Counted from the first letter of the stretch, positions 15,977 to 25,128 are shown. The stretch: 64,000 bases of DNA from Mesorhizobium neociceri (GCF_013520985.1 NZ_JACDTY010000023.1:26256-90255), one strand, 5' to 3'. The notes: generated by a model not told the origin, from the sequence alone. Made by a program: numbers and translations.

Positions 15977-16521
15977 TGTTGTCTCTCCGACCGCTTATTT
16001 AGCAGCAGCTGAACAGGATGCTGAAACGTCGTGCCCCACAAACCCGTGCGTTTCATCTTAGCGTTGATTTCTGCGACGAGGTAGTTCTCATTGACGGCTT
16101 TGCCTTTTGCTGTCGTTGCGGCAAACGCGTATCCGGTCGCTATGAGCGCGGTGCCGACGTCGATTGTTTCGCCATTCAGCTGCGCACCGCACACGACAAA
16201 GGCCGCCTTGTCGAGGGCGTAGCCGATTGGCTGGCATGTCACCGCCGCGCTATCGAACAGCGCAGCAAGGTGCGCCAGCGAGATGTTCCCGCAATCGAGT
16301 TTGTTCCCATTTGGCTGTTCAGCCGACGTGCCGCGAAGACATGACTGCACGCCATAGAGGCGGAAAAGGCGGTCTCCGTCGCGCCAGGTATCTCCGGTCA
16401 GAAGTTGAGCCGATTTCGATACCGCGAAGGGCGTTGGGACTGCTGAACCGGTGGCATCCTGCGCCTGTGCCGATGCGAACACGGCAAATGTGGCCATCAC
16501 TGCAAAGCGCGCCTGTTTCAT
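15973..16521 (-). CDS. Secreted thermonuclease-like (SNase-fold) protein
   Basis: A 182-residue protein with a signal peptide (MKQARFAVMATFAVFASAQA). The segment GDRLFRLYGVQSCLRGTSAE resembles the first strands of staphylococcal-nuclease-like domains (RLYGIDAPE). VGTALIATGYAFAATTAKGK and AEINAKMKRTGLWGTTFQHP fit the later part of that fold. The catalytic Arg/Asp/Glu set is not convincing, so it may be an inactive relative. Such proteins are often encoded with conjugative secretion systems. Translationally coupled on both sides (ATGA). Confidence 0.65.
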   Translation of the reverse strand: MKQARFAVMATFAVFASAQAQDATGSAVPTPFAVSKSAQLLTGDTWRDGDRLFRLYGVQSCLRGTSAEQPNGNKLDCGNISLAHLAALFDSAAVTCQPIGYALDKAAFVVCGAQLNGETIDVGTALIATGYAFAATTAKGKAVNENYLVAEINAKMKRTGLWGTTFQHPVQLLLNKRSERQQ

Positions 16522-17120
16522 TCCTGGAACTGTCCACCGAGGTCGGCAGAGTGCTCCAGATCGGGGCGCAGCGACTTGCCGTCCTTGTTGCGTCCGATCG
16601 CGGCCATATGGAAAAAAATCATTTCGTCATCGTCGTAGGCGACGTTGTACGGGTCGTTTGTATTGCCCGCACCCACGAGAGAAAAACACGACACGGCGTC
16701 GGGTTTCCCCTTCCTGCTCTGCAGCACAAGGGTTTTGCAAAGCACGACAGAAGCACGATCGTTGTAGATTCCTTCTTCATAGTCCTGCGCGGCCTTCGTG
16801 CAGTCCCACTCCTGCGTCTTGTAGGTAATCTTTGGTTTTGGGCAGGCTGCGAGGCCGCGCAGTCGATAGGCCACGCCGTTGATGACGCGCTCGGTCGCCG
16901 ACGGCACCCTAACCGGCGAGCTGAGGGCGGCCGTGTCGCGCTGAAAGAGCGCGCCTTTGGCATCGTAGCGCTCATAGACGAATACCTTCTCGCCTGGCTT
17001 GGCAAACTGAAGCAGGTACCGCTCCGACGGCTGCGCGAAGGCATTTGGGGCGTCGGCGCCGGCGGCATAAGCCACGGCACCTTGGAGCAGCAAAACCGTG
17101 CAAAGGGCAGTCTGTTTCAT
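16518..17120 (-). CDS. Secreted hypothetical protein of the conjugation region
   Basis: With the ATG at 17120 the product is 200 residues, with a signal peptide (MKQTALCTVLLLQGAVAYAA). The mature part contains PSERYLLQFAKPGEKVFVYE, QEWDCTKAAQDYEEGIYNDR and VLCKTLVLQSRKGK; cysteines suggest disulfides. No domain recognised. It is the first gene of a three-gene minus operon and is divergent from the virB1-like gene; the large palindrome at 17151-17194 fills the gap, so both operons are probably under one regulator. Confidence 0.7.
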   Translation of the reverse strand: MKQTALCTVLLLQGAVAYAAGADAPNAFAQPSERYLLQFAKPGEKVFVYERYDAKGALFQRDTAALSSPVRVPSATERVINGVAYRLRGLAACPKPKITYKTQEWDCTKAAQDYEEGIYNDRASVVLCKTLVLQSRKGKPDAVSCFSLVGAGNTNDPYNVAYDDDEMIFFHMAAIGRNKDGKSLRPDLEHSADLGGQFQE

Positions 17121-17150
17121 TCGAAATCCGTCTCTGCGATGCATAGGGTA

Positions 17151-17194
17151 TTGACACTTTACTAGGGCTTCGTGTAGCCATAGTAAAGTGTTAA
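17151..17194. promoter_or_regulatory. Large palindromic operator between divergent conjugation operons
   Basis: TTGACACTTTACTAGGGCT (17151-17169) and the reverse complement of 17176-17194 (TTAACACTTTACTATGGCT) form 19-bp arms with two mismatches and a 6-bp spacer. The gap separates 17120 (minus) from 17209 (plus). A third, single half-site occurs at 11568 next to the double-HTH regulator. TTGACA may also act as a -35 element. Confidence 0.75.
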
Positions 17195-17208
17195 ATTTTG
17201 GCGACAGT

Positions 17209-17862
17209 ATGAACACTCGAACAGCTCTTCTGCTTACTCTGTGTGCCGCTACAATGCCCTTGGAAGCGCACGGCCGGGATCTGGCATCAGACCGCGTCGT
17301 AGTCGCCTTTGCAACGCCGGCACAAGCCCTTCCATCAGTCGGGGCGCAGAGGCCTGGGGCGTGCAAGACCGGAAACCGTACTGAAGTCGCCGAAGTTGTG
17401 CGTTCAATCGCGCAGGACGAAGGCTTCGACGCCGATCTGGCCGAGGCGATTGCGTGGGCTGAAAGCGATCTCGGCGCCAATCAGGGTCCGTCCAAGGCCG
17501 GAGCCCTTGGGATCATGCAGTTGATGCCGGGGACGGCGGCCGATCTCGGCGTGAGCGACCGTTGCGATACGCAGTTGAATGTTCGGGCGGGCCTGCGCTA
17601 TCTGAAGTCCCTCTATGACGAGTTCCAGGATCCGCTGCTGATGCTGGCGGCGTACAACGCCGGGCCCAACAGCGTCTACAAGGCGCAAGGGATTCCGGTG
17701 GCTCCGGAGACCGCGGAATACATCGTGAAGATACTCAACCGCTGGAAGTTCGGCGATGTCGTGAAGAAGTCCGCCCTGACCAAATCCGAAATGCTCGCGG
17801 CTGCTCCGGCAGCAAGCGAGGACGCTTGGCAGGACGGTCATGTCATGGATTTCGGCAACTGA
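17209..17862 (+). CDS. virB1: VirB1-like lytic transglycosylase
   Basis: A 217-residue protein with a signal peptide (MNTRTALLLTLCAATMPLEA). The SLT domain covers ~60-190: AIAWAESDLGANQGPSKAGA with the catalytic Glu, GIMQLMPGTAADLG, and MLAAYNAGPNSVYKAQGIP. It opens peptidoglycan locally so that the secretion channel can assemble. The start at 17209 is supported by the signal peptide. It leads a plus-strand run followed by VirB2-, VirB3- and VirB4-like genes, with the palindromic operator directly upstream. Confidence 0.88.
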   Translation: MNTRTALLLTLCAATMPLEAHGRDLASDRVVVAFATPAQALPSVGAQRPGACKTGNRTEVAEVVRSIAQDEGFDADLAEAIAWAESDLGANQGPSKAGALGIMQLMPGTAADLGVSDRCDTQLNVRAGLRYLKSLYDEFQDPLLMLAAYNAGPNSVYKAQGIPVAPETAEYIVKILNRWKFGDVVKKSALTKSEMLAAAPAASEDAWQDGHVMDFGN

Positions 17863-17874
17863 AAGGAGCCAAGG

Positions 17875-18189
17875 GTGGAATACAGGAAAGCGGGCAAATT
17901 TGCGCTGAAACTGGCCTTGGCCTCGGCGGTCGGAATAGCTCTCGCGCCAGCCACTGCGTACGCCCAGTCGGCGGCACCAGTCGAAAATGTGCTGGAATGG
18001 TTCGTCGGCGTTCTGCAGGGCAACATAGCGCGCTCATTCGCCATCATCGCAGTTTGTTTTCTCGGCTTCCTCGCCATGACGGGCCGGCTGGCGTGGATGA
18101 TGGCTTTTTCCATCATCATTGGCATCGCTCTGATCTTCGGCGCTGCCCAGCTGGTGGATGCGGTTCGCGCGACCGCCGGAGGCAGCTGA
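17875..18189 (+). CDS. virB2: VirB2/TrbC-like pilin
   Basis: The 104-residue product begins at a GTG after AAAGGAG. It has a long leader ending TAYAQSAAP and two hydrophobic helices (GNIARSFAIIAVCFLGFLAM and MAFSIIIGIALIFGAAQLV), the TrbC/VirB2 pattern. The mature peptide of ~75 residues would be the pilus subunit in the inner membrane. It lies 12 bp after virB1 and 3 bp before virB3. Confidence 0.87.
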   Translation: MEYRKAGKFALKLALASAVGIALAPATAYAQSAAPVENVLEWFVGVLQGNIARSFAIIAVCFLGFLAMTGRLAWMMAFSIIIGIALIFGAAQLVDAVRATAGGS

Positions 18190-18192
18190 GAC

Positions 18193-18486
18193 ATGGACGA
18201 CGAGGAGGTCTATGTCGAGCCGGTCAGCCTGCCACTGACACGCCCGCCGATGAAATGGGGGGTGCGCTACGAGGTTTTCGCACTGAATGGCATCCTGGCG
18301 GTGATCGGTTTTATCGCCACGAGCAGCTTCATGCTCGGTCTTGGCGTGTTCGGCGTGGTGCATCTGGTTAGCGCATATCTGTGCCAGCGCGACCCCTATA
18401 TGTTTCATATTTTCGAGCGGCGGGTCTCCAAACGCGGAGCGGTGGCGAACCTTACTTTTTGGGGCGCGAGGAGCTATTCGCCATGA
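18193..18486 (+). CDS. virB3: VirB3-like inner-membrane protein
   Basis: A 97-residue protein with the VirB3 layout. A short cytoplasmic start (EEVYVEPVSLPLTRPPMKWG) is followed by hydrophobic segments (ALNGILAVIGFIATSSFMLG and GVFGVVHLVSAYLC) and the charged tail DPYMFHIFERRVSKRG. VirB3 assists pilus assembly together with VirB4 in the inner membrane. It overlaps the virB4 start by 4 bp. Confidence 0.87.
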   Translation: MDDEEVYVEPVSLPLTRPPMKWGVRYEVFALNGILAVIGFIATSSFMLGLGVFGVVHLVSAYLCQRDPYMFHIFERRVSKRGAVANLTFWGARSYSP

Positions 18487-20240
18487 GGCTCGATGCCGAC
18501 CTGAAATTTGGCCGTGAGCGCCGCCGCGAAAAACCCGCTGCGATGCACATCCCCTACCTTCGCCATGTCGATGACAATCTGATCGTGACGAAGAGCGGTT
18601 TTCTGGTCGGCGCCATCCAGCTCAGCGGCCTGCCCTTCCAGACGATGGACCAGGCCGAGTTGAACAGCCGCATGTTCAACCGCAACACGACGTTCCGCAA
18701 CCTGTCGACCTCTCGATTTGCGGTCTACACAACGATCATTCGCCGCCATGTGACGCCCGAGATCGAAGGCGACTTTGACAATCCTTTCGTGGCCGAGCTC
18801 GACGCCCGCTACATGGATGAGCTTGGGTCGAAAAACCTTTTCGTCAACGAGGCGTATCTGACGGTCATACGCCGCCCGATGGTCGGCCGTGTGGGCTGGG
18901 TGGACAAGGCGCTTAATGCATTCCGCATCAGCACCGCAGGCGAGGAAACCCGCGAAGAGGCAATAGTCGAGCTGCATGACATCCTCGACGGGATGGTCAA
19001 GGATTTCACCGCTTATGGGGGGCGTCTTCTCGGTGTCGTGAAGCGCCGCGACAGTTTCTTTTCCGAGCCCGCCGAATTTCTGGCGAAAATCCTCGCCGGC
19101 GGCGTCGACGTGGAAATGCCTTTGCCGCGCATGTCCCTTGGCGAAGTGCTGGCGACGCGGCAGCTGTTTTTCGGCAAGTCGGCGTTGGAACTGCGCGGGC
19201 CGGACGCAGCCAAGCTCGGCGCCGTGGTGTCGATCAAGGAATACCCGCCGTTCACCGCTCCGGGCTCATTGGACGGTCTCTTGCGCCTGCCACATGAGTT
19301 TGTCCTGACGCAGAGCTTCGCGATCGAAGACCGTGTCACGGCGATGCGCAGGATTAATACCATCGCCAACCAGGTCGAGGGTTCCGACGAGGCGGGCACG
19401 ACGGTCGAGGTCTCCGTCCACGACGGCGCCGACAAGCTGGCCGGCGGCGAAGTCGTTTTCGGACAACATCACATGAGCGTCATGGCATTGGCATCGGACA
19501 TGAATGGCCTCAACCGCGCGCTATCCGACATCACGGCGGAGCTCTCGCGCATGTCGATCGTGCCGGTCCGCGAGACCCTGAACACGGAGCTCGCCTTCTG
19601 GGCGCAACTGCCGGGAAATTTCAGTTACATCGCCCGACGTGCTTTAATCTCGTCGCTCAATTTCGCCGGTCTTTTTTCAGGACACAATTTCCCCTCGGGC
19701 CAACGCGAGAGACTGCATTGGAAACGCCCTGTCGCTTTGCTCGAAACGACCAGCCAGACGGCCTACTACTTCAATTTCCACGTTCACGATGTCGGGCACT
19801 TCACGGTGTTCGGCCCGACCGGCTCGGGCAAGACCGTGGTGCTGTCGTTCCTGATGGCGCAAGCCATGCGCATCATGCCGCGGCCCCGATGTGTTTATTT
19901 CGACTATATGCGCGGCGCTGAAATTTTTGTCCGGGCGCTGGGCGGTCGCTATGAGGTGATGGAGCCTTCTCAGCCGACCGGGTTCGCGCCATTGCAGCTT
20001 GAGGACACGGCGGAAAATCGTTCTTTCCTGGAAGATCTGCTCATCTACATTCTGACACCGGAAGGCGGCGCGCTCGACGTGGCGGAGATCCTGCTGCGGA
20101 GTTTCCCTCATCAGACGAACAAGCGAAAACTGGCCATGGATGCATGTCTTCAGGTTCTGCGTGGTGAAGCTCAGCCGCCGGTAGCGAGACGGGCCTTCGT
20201 TGTAGCGGCGTTAGAAGCGAAAATCCTACGCAGCGACTGA
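18483..20240 (+). pseudogene. virB4: Truncated virB4 (conjugation ATPase)
   Basis: The frame from ATG 18483 gives 585 residues; VirB4 proteins are usually ~790. The N-terminal domain and the Walker A motif (FGPTGSGKTVV, ~443) are well kept. Recognisable similarity ends near residue 535 (ILTPEGGALDVAE), after which ~50 residues look unrelated. Walker B, the arginine finger and the C-terminal third are missing, so ATPase function is very unlikely. No virB5-virB11 genes follow, which marks a deletion junction near 20090. Confidence 0.8.
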
Positions 20241-20315
20241 GGTCGAAGCGGAACAGCGCGCCTCTCGACAACGGGCAGGTAGACCGGCAATATTTACCTC
20301 GATCGGAGATGGCAT

Positions 20316-20537
20316 ATGCGAAATTTGCCGAGCGACATCGATGCTGACGTTGTGATCGAAGTCAGTCGGCTTATCGATGATGCCGAGGATCTCTTGCCTT
20401 TGCCGGTGCACGAACTGGTCAAGCGGATTCGTACGATACTGCAGACCCGCCTTTCCGACCAAGCTATCGAAGAACTGGTGGTCGAGATGGCATCGACACG
20501 CGGGTTGCCCATGGTCTTCGACAAGCCTGCAGAATAG
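20316..20537 (+). CDS. Small hypothetical protein
   Basis: A 73-residue acidic, helical protein (MRNLPSDIDADVVIEVSRLI, then PVHELVKRIRTILQTRLSDQ). GGAG sits 8 nt before the ATG. Its codon use and amphipathic pattern look genuine, but I recognise no domain. It stands alone past the virB4 breakpoint. Confidence 0.55.
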   Translation: MRNLPSDIDADVVIEVSRLIDDAEDLLPLPVHELVKRIRTILQTRLSDQAIEELVVEMASTRGLPMVFDKPAE

Positions 20538-21012
20538 TCAATTCTTCCACATCTCTTGTGAAAATATCGGCAAAAGCAGGCGGCGAATTGCCATTGTCCT
20601 TCGAATGACCGGAGAGAATGGCAGGCCGAGAAACGGCCTTAGGTCAGTCTTCGCCAGCCGGGCTCGCGAATATAACCCATCGGCTTAACCGCTCTGACCT
20701 TCACCGATGAAGTGGCAACGCGATACTGCCCAATTCTGGCTGCGAGATCGCGCAATCACCGCCGGGCCTCGTCACCTCAGTTTACCCGTTTCTCGCGCGC
20801 AAGAAAAAGGCCGGACCAAGGCCCGGCCAGGTATGAAGGTTAAAACCTCCAGAGGGGAACGCGCCGGACGAATGGGAGGAAACATCCGACGCAACGCGCA
20901 TATGGGTCAGCAAAGGTGACACTTCAACAACATGCCGGTAGGCCACCAGACCTGTCCTCTTGGTGCACTGAAGCTTGCGTGCTTGATGCGATTGCCAATT
21001 TGAGTGCCTGGT
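20538..21012. other. Intergenic stretch with only a terminator recognised
   Basis: About 475 bp. Apart from the minus-strand terminator at 20803-20828, I see no supported gene. The plus-strand frame 20707-20919 has no ribosome site or family resemblance. Confidence 0.5.
20803..20828 (-). terminator. Rho-independent terminator on the minus strand
   Basis: Read on the minus strand, GGCCGG, an 8-nt loop and CCGGCC are followed by TTTTT. It is ~185 nt beyond the cspA stop and is the likely 3' end of the cspA transcript. Confidence 0.6.
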
Positions 21013-21225
21013 TCAGCCAGCCTTGCTCAGGTTGCCGGCAGACGATTTACCGGTCCGCCGATCCTGTTCTATCTCGTAGGTGACCTTCTGGCCGTCAGCA
21101 AGCGTCGATAGGCCAGCGCGCTCGACAGCAGAAATATGGACAAACACGTCCTGTCCACCACCGTCGGGCTGAATGAAGCCAAAGCCCTTGGTCGCGTTGA
21201 ACCACTTTACCGTTCCAGTCGCCAT
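21013..21225 (-). CDS. cspA: Cold-shock protein (CspA family)
   Basis: A 70-residue cold-shock domain. GTVKWFNATKGFGFIQPDGG contains RNP1 (KGFGFI), and DVFVHISAVERAGLSTL contains RNP2 (VFVHI). It binds single-stranded RNA or DNA and acts as an RNA chaperone. The internal ATG at 21225 is correct because the family begins MATGTVKWF and AAGGA lies ahead of it. The stretch upstream to about 21420 probably holds a long 5' leader, as is common for csp genes. It sits next to repC, in the same direction. Confidence 0.92.
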   Translation of the reverse strand: MATGTVKWFNATKGFGFIQPDGGGQDVFVHISAVERAGLSTLADGQKVTYEIEQDRRTGKSSAGNLSKAG

Positions 21226-21561
21226 AAAGGTGTTTCCTTGCCGTAAGTGTCTACATGTACGCTTGGCTGACTGCACTGGTCGCAGCTGTTTCAGATAGAT
21301 GCAGCAAATGGCCCTCATGGCAAGTCTTTGGCCTGTTTAACGACCTTTTGGCACCAAGCGGCGGACCGCTGACGCCACCTCGAGCATTGATCCAATGCCA
21401 GCATCGTATGATTGGGAACAGGACTTACGGAACACTGCCCTGCCCTTGTGCATTTTCGGTCAGATTGCGCGGACAACCACCGGTCGGCGAAACCAAAGAT
21501 TCACAAGGCCGCATTGGCTTTGAGCTAGGCGCAAAGCGACAAGCTGCGGGATTGGCGATCG

Positions 21562-22767
21562 TCATCCCGTCATCTTCGCCGTCGCGCCGTTCGCCTTGAG
21601 CGCCGCCATCAACATAGGCCCGACAGAGAACTGCCCTGCCGTCGCCTTTTCGGTCAGTACCCGCAAATAGCCGCCGGCCGAGTTGATGTGCTGTGCCCTT
21701 TGCAGGATGCAGGCAATCACGATCGCCGCGATCTCCTGGCCCATCACATGGCAAGCCTCCTCATACGCAGAGGGCGAAACGCCCAGATATCCACGCACCT
21801 GGGCCGCGGTTATCATCAGATCGCGCCAATTGCCGATCCCGTCGACGGCATAATCCGCAATTTCGGGGCAGGCTTTCAGCACCAGCCCCAGCGGATAGGC
21901 TTTCGGGGGCTCTGCGATCTTCGTCCTTGGCTCGGCCGTCGCCCCGCCTTTCTCTAAAGCAGGTTCAAATTCAAAAATAGAGTCGGTATTTGAATCAGAT
22001 TGCTGCCGCTCGTTTTGAGAGTCATTGCCGCTTGGATACGTGGATTTCATATGACTTTCCAGCAGCTTATCCACTTCGTCGTGTAATGCGGCCATATCCG
22101 CCACGATCGGTTCGAGCTCGGCAATGCAGGCTCGGCGCGGAATTGCCTCTACTACGCCGCGGAAGCGCTTCCACAGGCCTCCCCAGTCGCCTGGAACATC
22201 TTCGTCAACAGCCGCCTCGATCAGCTTGTGGATGTCACGGCGGTGCAAGGTGATCCGCTCGCGCATCAGCCTGAGCGCCCTGTTGTCGGCGCGAACACGC
22301 TCGGCCGCCGCCTCGAACTCGTGAGCGCGGGCCAGCAGCGGCGCCAGGGAGAAGCCAAATGCTTCCTCGATCTCCCCTCCTCTGCCCTTGCGCGCGTAGC
22401 GCTTGCCGTTCGGACTATCCCGACGGATGATCAGCCCGCAGTCAACAAGAGCCGCCAGGTGTCGTCTGACTGTGGGCTCGGGCATTCCGTGCGCCCTGAG
22501 CGTCAGCTGTGCGTTCGAGGGAAAGACGATGAGGTCATTTTCCTCACCCAATTCGCTATCAGGATAGAATGATAGCAACGCATTCAGGACGGCCAGCGCA
22601 CGATCGCCGATGCCGACGATGCTCTTGCCCTCGCAGAGGTTGCGGTAGATCTGCCACTTGTCGACGACCCTGCCCTTGGGGATTTCACGTGAATCGTTTT
22701 GCGCTGCCAGCATGGCAAGCGACATCGGCCGCCGCCCAAAGGGCGTCGTTGCAATACCCGTCTCCAT
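21562..22767 (-). CDS. repC: RepC replication initiator
   Basis: The 401-residue product is full length for RepC. The N-terminal winged-helix part contains DKWQIYRNLCEGKSIVGIGD and SNAQLTLRAHGMPEPTVRRH; the C-terminal part carries ISDYAVDGI-like and GGYLRVLTEKA segments. RepC starts replication of repABC plasmids; the origin of such plasmids usually lies inside repC itself. It is third in the minus operon after repA and repB and is separated from repB by 154 bp that encode the counter-transcribed RNA. The start at 22767 is supported by AAAGAAAATGG context and family length. Confidence 0.93.
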   Translation of the reverse strand: METGIATTPFGRRPMSLAMLAAQNDSREIPKGRVVDKWQIYRNLCEGKSIVGIGDRALAVLNALLSFYPDSELGEENDLIVFPSNAQLTLRAHGMPEPTVRRHLAALVDCGLIIRRDSPNGKRYARKGRGGEIEEAFGFSLAPLLARAHEFEAAAERVRADNRALRLMRERITLHRRDIHKLIEAAVDEDVPGDWGGLWKRFRGVVEAIPRRACIAELEPIVADMAALHDEVDKLLESHMKSTYPSGNDSQNERQQSDSNTDSIFEFEPALEKGGATAEPRTKIAEPPKAYPLGLVLKACPEIADYAVDGIGNWRDLMITAAQVRGYLGVSPSAYEEACHVMGQEIAAIVIACILQRAQHINSAGGYLRVLTEKATAGQFSVGPMLMAALKANGATAKMTG

Positions 22768-22826
22768 TTTCTTTCACCCTCTATCAGGCAAAAGAAATCC
22801 GCTCGCCAAAACGACGCCAATGACTC

Positions 22827-22855
22827 TTGACAGTGATTCGTGGAGATGCGATTCT
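22827..22855 (+). promoter_or_regulatory. Promoter of the counter-transcribed RNA
   Basis: TTGACA (22827-22832) and GATTCT (22850-22855) are separated by 17 bp on the plus strand, opposite the repB-repC gap. This is a near-consensus housekeeping promoter that would start an RNA at about 22862. Confidence 0.7.
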
Positions 22856-22861
22856 CAGAGT

Positions 22862-22911
22862 GCTTAGTTCAGAGAGAGGCTTCCACGGCTTGCCGTTTGG
22901 GGGCCTTTTTC
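22862..22911 (+). ncRNA. repABC counter-transcribed RNA (incA type)
   Basis: Between repB and repC, on the strand opposite to them, a strong promoter is followed ~20 nt later by a stem-loop. GGCTTCC-A-CGG pairs with CCG-TTT-GGGGGCC (22878-22905), ending in TTTTT. The terminator shape and position match the small antisense RNA of repABC plasmids, which lowers repC expression and sets copy number and incompatibility. Length about 50 nt; exact ends are inferred. Confidence 0.8.
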
Positions 22912-22921
22912 TTTTGCGGTT

Positions 22922-23950
22922 TCAGACTCCTTGTTTCATGGTGGACTTCCGAAAGGCCTCAAACAGGTCGTCCAGTTGTCCGGCGATAAACGCTGCGAAA
23001 CGCGATCCTTCAGCCTCTCCCACCGCAATCATGGTAGTTTTTCCGTTGTCTTTGAGGCTGACGCTGACTGTTTTGTCTGGAGCAGCCCAGGATTTCAGAG
23101 CAATCTTGGGCTTTGATGGCTTGGCCGGACCCGCAGGTTCTTTGATCGCATTATGATCCAATGGTAGCGTCTCAAGCAGAATAATGAATCTCTCGTCGGA
23201 CGTTGCCTCACGAAATTTGTTTTTGCGAATAAAGGCTTTTGCGAGTGAGCCGTCGACTGAATAGCGGTTCGAGAATTCTTGCCATCGTCCTCGACCAATC
23301 CCGGGAGCTTTACCAATCGATTGCAGTATCTCCTTGTCGACCGAGGAGGCGATTTTGATCATCTCGGAGACATGCGATTTTCCTGTCGACAACGAAGCGC
23401 AGATGGTGTCCCGTTTATACCCCGCTTCCTGCTGTGCAAGCGCAAAAGCGCACTTTTCAATGTATGAAAGGTCCTCTCGAGCGGTGTTTTCTTCGCCTTG
23501 GAAAATGACTGCTTGTTCATCAGTTAACTCGCGGACGGCCGCTTTGAATCCGATCCCAAGCTGCTTAGCTGCGGCAAGTCGTCTGCGACCATAGACGATT
23601 TGAAACTCGCCATCCTTGCCTTGTACTGGCCGAACCAATCCAGGCACAATTTGACCGCGCTCCCGCATGGATTCTGTGATCTCAGCAATGGCGGAAATTT
23701 CGTAGGCGTCATCATATCGATCGGTGATAGATGACGGCCGTATTTTGTCGGGATCGAGTTCAATGATCTGTTCGCCTGACTTCAGTAACTTGTCGGCGAT
23801 ATCGCTACGCTCTTGCATTTGGCGAACACCAGCCGCCACCTTCATCAGGTGCGGCGACGACGTGCGGCGGCTAACGCCCTCCTCCGTATTCTCTTCCCCG
23901 AGTTGCCCCAAAACAGCAGCAAACATGCCCTTAGAATCTTTACGGCTCAC
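22922..23950 (-). CDS. repB: RepB, ParB-like partition protein
   Basis: The product is 342 residues. The ParB/Srx-like domain includes SMRERGQIVPGLVRPV and YGRRRLAAAKQLG; GEENTAREDLSYIEKCAFAL is the box II region. A HTH for DNA binding follows (GYKRDTICASLSTGKSHVSE). RepB binds the centromere-like parS palindromes and works with RepA in segregation. Its ATG overlaps the repA stop by 4 bp. The likely parS sites are at 25285 and 26015. Confidence 0.93.
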   Translation of the reverse strand: MSRKDSKGMFAAVLGQLGEENTEEGVSRRTSSPHLMKVAAGVRQMQERSDIADKLLKSGEQIIELDPDKIRPSSITDRYDDAYEISAIAEITESMRERGQIVPGLVRPVQGKDGEFQIVYGRRRLAAAKQLGIGFKAAVRELTDEQAVIFQGEENTAREDLSYIEKCAFALAQQEAGYKRDTICASLSTGKSHVSEMIKIASSVDKEILQSIGKAPGIGRGRWQEFSNRYSVDGSLAKAFIRKNKFREATSDERFIILLETLPLDHNAIKEPAGPAKPSKPKIALKSWAAPDKTVSVSLKDNGKTTMIAVGEAEGSRFAAFIAGQLDDLFEAFRKSTMKQGV

Positions 23951-25128
23951 TGTTCACGCCTCCATGCCATTGTGATGAGGCTTTCTATTTCCGCGTTCGC
24001 GGCGTTGATCGATTCGATTGCACGATCATAAGTTTTAGGTGCCGAGAACCTCGATCGTTGCACTTCATAGAGGCTCTGCTTCCACGTAAGAGCGTCCGCA
24101 ACCGCAGTGGATTTGGAGACCGAATTCAGAAGTAAATCCTCGCCAAACACTTGGCGCATTAGGGCCTGCATGTTGGCTTGCGGGTGGTCGTTGGCCTCAA
24201 ACTTTGTGATGAGGAATTTGGCGAAATCCCAACGTGCGCCTGCACCAGCCTCATCCAGGATTTGCATATAAGATGCGGCCAGCTCCAAAAACTTCCCTGT
24301 GGAGTCGACATCGAGCATATGCGCTGGAACTGGGATTAGGACACCGGTAGCGGCAGTGAGTGACGAAAGCGTCAGGAAATTGAGTGACGGCGCACAGTCG
24401 AGAAGAACGATATCGTAGCTGTCGACGATCTGTTCGAGGGCCTGTGACACTCGAAGCAGGAAACTGGTTCCTCCGCTCTTGCGCATTTCAAGGGTAACGG
24501 CCGTTTCGAATTCTGTCAGCTCAAGACCGGCGCAGATGACATCGAATCCGATGATATGCGTCTGATGAATGATCTTTTCCGTTGGCACCGGATCATCAAA
24601 CCGAATCGCCGAGTAAAGGGTGTCACCTTCTCGGTAGTCAAATCCCGGTAACGCTCCTTGCAGACTTGTTAACGACGCTTGGGGATCCATATCGACTGCG
24701 AGAACGCGATATCCTCGTAGTGCCAACCAATGACCCAAGTGAATAGTGGTCGCTGTCTTGGACGATCCGCCTTTGAAGTTCGTGATCGCGATGATCTGGC
24801 AATCCTCGCCTTTAACACGACGAGGATTGATCCATTTCTTCCGTGCCTTTTCCGCCAGGTGCATCCGCAGGTCCAGTACCTGCTCCACAGAATATAGGCG
24901 CTTTCCGGTGGCCGTTGTCTCTGGCTCGGGTCCCTGCCCTTTTAAGGAGACCTGTCGTATGTAAGCTTCGGTCACTCCCAGCAATGCTGCCACTTCAGTC
25001 GAAGTGAATTTGCGCATCGAGCGAACCGCGTCAGGAGGATACTGAGCCAGCGAAAGATTGTTGAGTGCCTTCTCGAGTTTCGTCGAGAAGGTATTCATGA
25101 ACTGAAGGCTGCTTAGATGCCGCGTCAC
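23947..25128 (-). CDS. repA: RepA, ParA-like partition ATPase
   Basis: The 393-residue product has an N-terminal HTH region (FTSTEVAALLGVTEAYIRQV), a deviant Walker A motif (NFKGGSSKTATT), and VLAVDMDPQASL and IVLLDCAPSLNFLTL as the A' and B motifs. RepA drives plasmid segregation and represses the repABC operon. ATG 25128 gives the usual length; ATG 25098 is an alternative start. It is the first gene of the operon. Confidence 0.94.
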   Translation of the reverse strand: MTRHLSSLQFMNTFSTKLEKALNNLSLAQYPPDAVRSMRKFTSTEVAALLGVTEAYIRQVSLKGQGPEPETTATGKRLYSVEQVLDLRMHLAEKARKKWINPRRVKGEDCQIIAITNFKGGSSKTATTIHLGHWLALRGYRVLAVDMDPQASLTSLQGALPGFDYREGDTLYSAIRFDDPVPTEKIIHQTHIIGFDVICAGLELTEFETAVTLEMRKSGGTSFLLRVSQALEQIVDSYDIVLLDCAPSLNFLTLSSLTAATGVLIPVPAHMLDVDSTGKFLELAASYMQILDEAGAGARWDFAKFLITKFEANDHPQANMQALMRQVFGEDLLLNSVSKSTAVADALTWKQSLYEVQRSRFSAPKTYDRAIESINAANAEIESLITMAWRREQ

